From: Paenibacillus sp. P25
GTDB taxonomy: Bacteria; Bacillota; Bacilli; Paenibacillales; NBRC-103111
NCBI GenBank assembly: GCA_024704175.1
Contig: CP085629.1
Location: 3,906,001 to 3,970,000 of the forward strand
Direction of reading: 5' to 3'
Length of the DNA stretch: 64,000 nucleotides
The notes under the pieces were generated by a model that was given only the letters and a program-made list of their open reading frames with translations, searched no databases and was not told where the DNA came from. Shown here one piece after another: positions 58,857 to 64,000 of the stretch (positions are counted from its first letter, which is position 1; every line of letters starts with the position of its first letter). Both the position numbers and the translations under genes were made by a program.

Positions 58857-59824
58857 ATGGTCAAACCTGAAGCCGCATGACCGTCCCCGGTTCCGCAGCA
58901 ACCGCCGCGACCAAGCAGGCACAGTGGCGCAAAACGATGAAGAAGGCCCTGCCCTACTATCTCATGTTCCTGCTTCCTTTGATTTATTATGTGATTTTCC
59001 GCTACGCTCCCGTCATCATGGCCGTGCTGATTTCCTTTATGGATTACAACGTGTACAAAGGCATTATGGCTAGTCATTTCGCCGGGTTCAAACATTTTAT
59101 CGACTTCTTCGATTCGGTCTATTTCACGAGGCTGATCCGCAATACGCTGGTGATCAATCTGCTGAACCTGGTGTTCGTGTTTCCGGCGCCGATCATTTTC
59201 GCGCTGCTGCTGAACGAAGTGCGCTCCGCCTTCATCAGAAGATCGGTACAGACGATCAGCTATTTGCCGCATTTTGTCTCTACCGTCATCGTCGCCAGTA
59301 TGGCCGTTACGTTCCTGTCCCCGAGCGTCGGGCTCGTGAACAACATGCTCGCCAAGTTCGGCATGGAGCGGATCCCCTTCCTGCAGACACCGGAATATTT
59401 CTGGGGGATCTACACGTTCATCGATCTGTGGAAAACGCTCGGCTGGTCGGCCATCCTCTACTTCGCCGCGCTGACCGGCATCAACACCGAGCTCTACGAG
59501 GCGGCCAAGGTGGACGGCGCGAACCGCTGGAAGCAGATGTGGCACGTCACCCTGCCGGGCATCGCGCCGACGATCATCATTTTGCTGCTGCTCAAAATCG
59601 GCCACATGCTGGAAACCGGGTACGAGCTCATCATCCTGCTGTACAATCCCAACACTTATATCACGGCGGACGTGATCGGCTCCTACGTCTACCGGAGAGG
59701 GATCCTGGAGGCGAACTACAGCTTCGCTTCCGCCGTCGGCCTGTTCCAATCGGTGATGGGGCTCGTGCTGCTGATGATCTCCAACCGCTTGGCCCGCAAA
59801 TATTCGGAAACGAGCATTTGGTAA
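58857..59824 (+). CDS. LplB-type carbohydrate ABC transporter permease (possible frame break at the N-terminus)
   Basis: About 320 residues. A strong GAAAGGAGG with proper spacing precedes ATG 58857, but that frame stops after MVKPEAA; the long frame starts 20 bases later at ATG 58877 without its own RBS. One missing base near 58876 would join them, giving MVKPEAAMTVPGSAATAATK. From there it is intact: first membrane segment LPYYLMFLLPLIYYVIFRYA, EAA loop LYEAAKVDGANRWKQMWHV, C-terminus LARKYSETSIW as in LplB. It is the first transport gene after the AraC sensor, with a 187-base gap that includes an AT-rich promoter-like stretch. Confidence 0.9.
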
Positions 59825-59849
59825 TTCGAGGAAAAGGAGGAGCTCGCCA

Positions 59850-60729
59850 ATGCCGCAGACGCCGTATGACATGGGGAAGCTTGGCCTTTTATACGCTCAA
59901 CACCCTGTTTTTGGGCCTTGTCGTAGCTGTCACCGTGTACCCTTTCTTATATGTACTCGCCGCCTCGCTCAGCGATCAAATTTATATCTCGCAGGGCAAA
60001 ATCGGCATCATCCCGATGGGGCTCCAGTGGGAGGCTTACAAGCGGGTTATCGAGTTCCCGATGCTCGGCCGCGCCTACTTCAATACCGTGATGTACACGG
60101 TCCTGGGCACCGCGGTGAGCCTCGTGCTCACGGTACTGGCCGCTTATCCGCTATCGAAGAAGGAGGTGCCCGGGCGAAATCTGCTGACCGGCTTCGTGCT
60201 CTTGCCGATGCTCTTCAGCGGCGGTCTCATCCCCACCTACCTCGTCGTCAACGCGCTCGAAATGCGCAACACCATCTGGGCGATCATCATTCCGAGTGCC
60301 GACGCGTCGTTCTACGTATTCATCCAGCGCACCTTCTTCGAGCAGATTCCCGCCGAGCTGGAGGACGCCGCACGAATCGACGGGTGCTCCGCGATGCAGA
60401 CGTCGCTGCGCATCTATTTGCCGCTGTCGGTTCCGTCGCTGGTGACCATCGGGTTGTTTTATGCCGTGAACCAGTGGAACAGCTTTTTCCCGGCGATGAT
60501 TTATTTGAACGACGAGAACCTGTTCCCGGTGCAAATCTTGCTGCGCGACATCGTCATCCAGAATCAGACCGATCAAGTGATGGTGGATGTCCACGACGAC
60601 AAGAACCTGCTCAGCGAATCGATCAAATACGCAACGCTGATCGTGGCTACGCCGCCGATTCTGCTCGTCTATCCGTTCATCCAGAAATATTTCGTACAGG
60701 GCTCCATGATGGGATCGATCAAAGGCTAA
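59850..60729 (+). CDS. YtcP/LplC-type carbohydrate ABC transporter permease (probable frame break near the start)
   Basis: About 292 residues. ATG 59850 has AAAAGGAGGAGCTCGCC, but its frame leaves the family after MPQTPYDMGKL. The long frame continues LAFYTLNTLFLGLVVAVTVY if one G is removed from CTTGGCC near 59882. Then membrane segments and signatures follow: KKEVPGRNLLTGFVLLPMLF, the EAA loop LEDAARIDGCSAMQTSLRI, and the terminal QGSMMGSIKG typical of YtcP. It is 25 bases after the LplB gene. An ATG at 59866 in the main frame has no properly spaced RBS, which supports the indel explanation. Confidence 0.9.
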
Positions 60730-60774
60730 TTTCCATCTCGCGGCAAAAAATAAAAAGGGAGGTTGTGCATAGTT

Positions 60775-62367
60775 ATGAAAAAAGCCAAGTGGATCAAAGG
60801 AATGACCGGCGCAATCGCGCTGACGATGACGCTGGCCGGATGCCAGACCGGAGGTACCGACCCGAAGGCTTCGGGAACTTCCGATGCCCAGAAGAACCCG
60901 AGCGGCCAGACGGCGGCCGGCGGTAAAGTGCTGGACAAGAAAATCGAGGTCAGCGTCTATATGAGGCCGAGAACCGAATCGGTCGAATCGAACGATCTGC
61001 CTTGGATGAAGCCGATCGTCGAGAAAACCAATGTCTACTTCAAGTGGCTGAAAGCCCCGAACGACGACAAGGATTACATCGAGAAGTTCAATTTGACCCT
61101 GGCCGGCGGCGATCTGCCGGACCTGATGGAAGCGGCTCCCGACCTGCTCAATAAAGGCGGAGAGAACGGCGCCTTCGAGCCGCTGAACAAGCTGATCGAC
61201 CAGTACATGCCGAATTTCAAAAAGATTCTGGACAAGAATCCGCAGATCCTGAAGGACATCAAATCGGACGACGGCAACATCTACTTCTTCCCGCAAATTT
61301 CCGCGGTCAAAACGATCAATCTGTTGATCGTGCGGCAGGACTGGCTCGATAAAGTCGGGATGAAGGCGCCGACCACGACGGATGAACTGTATGAGGTGCT
61401 GAAGGCTTTTAAGGAGAAGGACCCGAACGGCAACGGGAAAAAAGACGAAATCCCGTTTACGACGCGCAATAAATTGAAAGGACTGCTGGCGTTCGTCGAG
61501 CCGTTCGGCGTGTCGTTCGAGGAAGATTTTTACGTGGAGAACGGCCAAGTCAAATACACCTATACGAATCCGAAGCTGAAGGATGCGCTCGCCTTTGCCG
61601 CCAAGCTGTACCGCGAGGGCTTGATCGACAAGGAGTACATTACGAACGACCAGAAGGTGTGGGAATCCCGCTTCACGAACCAAGTGTCCGGCATTACGTT
61701 CGATTCATTCCCGCGCATCGAGTATTTGGAGAAGCTGGTGGCCAAGGCCGAGCCGAAGGTCAACATGATCGGCATTACGCCGCTGAAGGGCCCGTCCGGC
61801 GACGCGTATACGAAAAGCCAGCAAACGCTGATCAAGAACGGCTTCGCCATCAGCTCGAAATCCAAATACAAGGCGGAGCTGGCCAAAATGCACGACTGGT
61901 TTTACAGCGAGGAAGGGCAGCTGGCGATGAATTTCGGCAAGCTCGGCGAAACGTACACCATGGAGAACAATCAGCCGAAATACACCGACCTGATCATGAA
62001 GGACCCGAACAAATCGCCGCTGATTAAAATGTTCGAGCTCGGCCACCGCGAATTTGCCTACCAATGGGACATCCGCTACGAGAACGCTATGGTCACGCCG
62101 AAGATCGAAAAAATCCGCGATTCGATTACGCCGTTCATCAAAGATAAATATCCGGTTGCCCTCTCCTTCAAGCAGGCGGAACGCGATGTACTCAATTCGA
62201 AATTCGCGGAAATAACGACCTACAAGGACGAGATGGTGAACAAATTCATCATGGGGGCGGAGCCGCTCGATAAGTTCGACGACTACGTCAAGAACATCGA
62301 GAAAATCGGGCTGGACAGCGTCCTCAAGATCGAGCAGGCATCCTATGAGCGTTATATGAAGCGGTGA
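60775..62367 (+). CDS. Extracellular solute-binding lipoprotein of a carbohydrate ABC importer
   Basis: Intact gene of 530 residues. ATG 60775 (MKKAKWIKGMTGAIALTMTL) with AGGGAGG upstream; the lipobox is LAGC. Family signatures are FNLTLAGGDLPDLMEAAPDL, TTTDELYEVLKAFKEKDPNG (with the DPNGNGKKDEIP loop), and LHDWFYSEEG-like AKMHDWFYSEEGQLAMNFGK. It shares the overall pattern of the binding protein at 2301-3878 (both have DELYEVLKAF), so the two importers probably take related ligands. It is the third gene of the operon behind the AraC sensor. The next gene on the strand is absent; a hairpin follows at 62554-62598. Confidence 0.93.
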   Translation: MKKAKWIKGMTGAIALTMTLAGCQTGGTDPKASGTSDAQKNPSGQTAAGGKVLDKKIEVSVYMRPRTESVESNDLPWMKPIVEKTNVYFKWLKAPNDDKDYIEKFNLTLAGGDLPDLMEAAPDLLNKGGENGAFEPLNKLIDQYMPNFKKILDKNPQILKDIKSDDGNIYFFPQISAVKTINLLIVRQDWLDKVGMKAPTTTDELYEVLKAFKEKDPNGNGKKDEIPFTTRNKLKGLLAFVEPFGVSFEEDFYVENGQVKYTYTNPKLKDALAFAAKLYREGLIDKEYITNDQKVWESRFTNQVSGITFDSFPRIEYLEKLVAKAEPKVNMIGITPLKGPSGDAYTKSQQTLIKNGFAISSKSKYKAELAKMHDWFYSEEGQLAMNFGKLGETYTMENNQPKYTDLIMKDPNKSPLIKMFELGHREFAYQWDIRYENAMVTPKIEKIRDSITPFIKDKYPVALSFKQAERDVLNSKFAEITTYKDEMVNKFIMGAEPLDKFDDYVKNIEKIGLDSVLKIEQASYERYMKR

Positions 62368-62553
62368 CGATGTATCTAAAACCAGGTGAAACCAACCGGG
62401 CGATGTCGCTAGGAAAACTACATAACCGCCTCCGGTACCAAACGATTAGCGAAGTTGCCGAGGCTTGAGGGCTCCTCGGACTTTGCTATTGGCGGCTCGG
62501 GAACAAAAACCGTCTTAGAGCAATGGCTAGCGGCCACCTTTTTTCAGAACGTC

Positions 62554-62598
62554 AAGAAGATCGCCATTGGACCTAGCTGGCCGTAGGGCGATCTTCTT
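62554..62598. terminator. Long hairpin between the importer operon and the SLH gene
   Basis: Perfect 12-bp arms AAGAAGATCGCC (62554-62565) and GGCGATCTTCTT (62587-62598) around a 21-base loop, followed on the plus strand by CTTTCC. It lies between converging genes and probably terminates transcription from one or both. The rest of 62368-62667 holds no gene. Confidence 0.55.
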
Positions 62599-62667
62599 CT
62601 TTCCATGCTCTAAACTTACGGCTTGTGTTATTTCCGATTCTACCAGCCAATGCCAAATCCGTCGCTG

Positions 62668-64000
62668 TTAATTGATAAATCCGGCGAAGCGTAACATCCT
62701 TGCCAGCACAACCACCGCCTGTGCACGCGAAGCCTTTTCGTTCGGCAGAAAATAACCGTCGGACGCTCCCTGCAGCAAACCATTACGAACACCTTCATCT
62801 ACGTACGATTGCGCCCATCGTTCAACCAATCCTTTATCTTTAAACGATTGAAGTGATTGTGTATTCTGTCCGTTTGATTCAAACTTGATTCCTGCATATC
62901 GGGTCGCCTTCAATAACAATACGGCCATTTCTTGTCGGGAAATGATGTTGTGCGGGCGGAACGTTCCATCCTCGTAACCATTCACAAGGCCTGCTTTTTG
63001 CGCCGCACCCAATTCAGCAGCGAACCAGTCGCTTGCTGTAACGTCTTTGTAAGAAACTGCTGAAGCATCTGGCTTCAGGCCAAGTGCACGAACGAGCAGA
63101 GCTACATACTCAGCCCTGCTAATCGAACGGTCCGGGGCGAATGATACGTCGGACGCCCCTTTCACAAGGCCTTTCGAAGCTAAGAGCTCGATCTCCTTCT
63201 TAGCCCAATGGTTTTGTAGATCGCCGAATGTTTTATCGTTCGTCACTACCGTATAGATACTATTGCCGTTTCGCTTAACCGAGACGACCGTATTTCCATT
63301 TTCAACTGTAAAGACAGCTGGCACGAACGAAACGATGCCCGGGTTTGGATCCACCATGAATACTGAACTTTTATTAGGGTCAAGCTGCCCCGGAATCGTA
63401 ATGTCCCTTGTCACATATGTTGTTCCAAAGTCATTCAGTTCTTCCTTCCTATCGCCAGCGACCGCTAAAATTTGAAAATCATAAGTGGCATCGAGCGGCT
63501 TTAACTCGTTTTTAAGTATATATCCATCCAAAATCCGTTTCTCCAGACCAGTTACTTTTCGTATTGTTAGTTGAAAGCTAAGCTTGTCCGGATCGATCTT
63601 CCACGAATTAGCCAAGCTTTCCGGCGGCAAAATTTGCAGCGGCAGTCTATACGACACTTGCTGACCGACTACGGAGATCACGGCATTCGGCAATTGTTTC
63701 GCTGTACCAATCAATGCGCAACCTGGAATGTCGACTTGCACATTTAGCGCATCCTGAGGTAAGGTAACGGTCACCGTTTGATTGTTATTATCTGCCGTCT
63801 TTAACTGGTTAAGGGCCTTTTGGAAAGAAGCGCATTCCAATGAAACATGTGTCAGCGGCTCGCCGCTTGGAGTCGTTTCCTTCGTCGTTTTGCTTTCGAC
63901 ACCTGTGGATGGACTCATTGCCGATGGTGTGACCAATTCCCCACTACCGGACGATGAACTACCTGATCCCGAAGAGGCGTCGCTGGTTTCAGAAGATGAA
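62668..64000 (-). CDS. S-layer-homology (SLH) domain surface protein, C-terminal part (runs off right edge)
   Basis: The minus-strand frame is open from the window edge to the stop at 62668, at least 443 residues. The visible N-side is a low-complexity Ser/Gly stretch (SSETSDASSGSGSSSSGSGE), then a beta-rich region of about 200 residues. Three SLH repeats follow: the first with LQNHWAKKEIELLASKGLV, ending RSISRAEYVALLVRALGL; the second with VTASDWFAAELGAAQKAGLV, then FRPHNIISRQEMAVLLLKAT; and the third with WAQSYVDEGVRNGLLQGASD, then EKASRAQAVVVLARMLRF. SLH triplets bind pyruvylated secondary cell-wall polymer, anchoring the protein to the cell surface. The start and any catalytic domain lie beyond the window. 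The Ser/Gly linker suggests a modular enzyme or adhesin. Confidence 0.88.
   Translation of the reverse strand, partial: SSSETSDASSGSGSSSSGSGELVTPSAMSPSTGVESKTTKETTPSGEPLTHVSLECASFQKALNQLKTADNNNQTVTVTLPQDALNVQVDIPGCALIGTAKQLPNAVISVVGQQVSYRLPLQILPPESLANSWKIDPDKLSFQLTIRKVTGLEKRILDGYILKNELKPLDATYDFQILAVAGDRKEELNDFGTTYVTRDITIPGQLDPNKSSVFMVDPNPGIVSFVPAVFTVENGNTVVSVKRNGNSIYTVVTNDKTFGDLQNHWAKKEIELLASKGLVKGASDVSFAPDRSISRAEYVALLVRALGLKPDASAVSYKDVTASDWFAAELGAAQKAGLVNGYEDGTFRPHNIISRQEMAVLLLKATRYAGIKFESNGQNTQSLQSFKDKGLVERWAQSYVDEGVRNGLLQGASDGYFLPNEKASRAQAVVVLARMLRFAGFIN

Noticed and set aside
60151..61683. Minus-strand open frame of 510 codons
   Set aside because: It lies antisense to the YtcP-type permease and binding-protein genes, which have RBS, signal peptide and family motifs. 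The antisense protein is Arg/His/Asp-rich without any domain; it is a shadow of GC-rich codons.

Overview
The window looks like a chromosomal segment of a Paenibacillus-type Firmicute. The evidence is the density of LplB/YtcP-type carbohydrate ABC importers with large lipoprotein binding subunits, YesM/YesN sensor-regulator pairs, AraC regulators with membrane sensor domains, an SLH-domain surface protein, GGAGG ribosome-binding sites and frequent GTG/TTG starts. I see no rRNA, tRNA, CRISPR array, insertion sequence or phage gene.

Layout. 1-7.4 kb (minus): a YesM/YesN two-component system, a binding protein, two permeases, then the start of a GH51-type arabinofuranosidase that runs off the left end. 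7.5-10.3 kb: a VOC protein, an old-yellow-enzyme homologue and a divergent XRE/MmyB-type regulator. 10.4-15.0 kb: a glucuronide unit (GPH transporter, beta-glucuronidase, divergent AraC regulator) with a dyad in the control region. 15.1-18.4 kb: a three-gene operon coding for an AurF-motif diiron protein, an acyl-CoA-dehydrogenase-like flavoprotein without the usual catalytic Glu, and a leaderless PhnD-like binding-fold protein. 18.7-22.4 kb: a detoxification neighbourhood (VOC protein, two aldo/keto reductases, a MerR regulator) with the scar of a deletion that removed the facing 5' halves of an HxlR regulator and an alcohol dehydrogenase. 22.7-24.2 kb: DinB-like and hypothetical genes. 24.6-30.7 kb: a membrane AraC sensor overlapping a lone binding protein, then a secreted PL9-type pectate lyase. 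30.8-39.9 kb (minus): a methyl-accepting chemotaxis protein (MCP), then a signalling operon (BMP-type lipoprotein, GGDEF-EAL protein, dual-kinase 7TMR hybrid sensor, TolB-like propeller). 40.4-42.2 kb: an MFS efflux gene behind an elaborate leader. 42.2-44.3 kb: hypothetical genes and a phosphotransferase remnant. 44.4-52.6 kb (minus): a sensing operon (response regulator, kinase, membrane-anchored binding protein), a terminator, then a ribose-type ABC importer. 52.8-56.2 kb: metE downstream of a LysR gene with a dyad between them. 56.3-62.4 kb: a second AraC sensor with an LplB/YtcP/binding-protein importer. 62.7-64 kb: an SLH protein running off the right end.

Most of the window serves uptake and breakdown of plant-polysaccharide fragments (pectin, arabinan, glucuronides), each importer paired with its own sensor.

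A general caveat: about 25 genes are broken by about 40 single-base indels, most of them one missing base in a G/C (or A/T) homopolymer, while the protein continues perfectly in the next frame. This looks like uncorrected sequencing error rather than gene decay. I therefore list these as whole genes and say where the frame breaks.

The most interesting item is the leader of the MFS gene (40.47-40.77 kb). It holds an 18-codon leader ORF with a strong RBS, mutually exclusive antiterminator and terminator helices, a second short leader ORF, and a perfect 13-bp helix burying the RBS of the efflux gene. This fits antibiotic-responsive ribosome-mediated attenuation.
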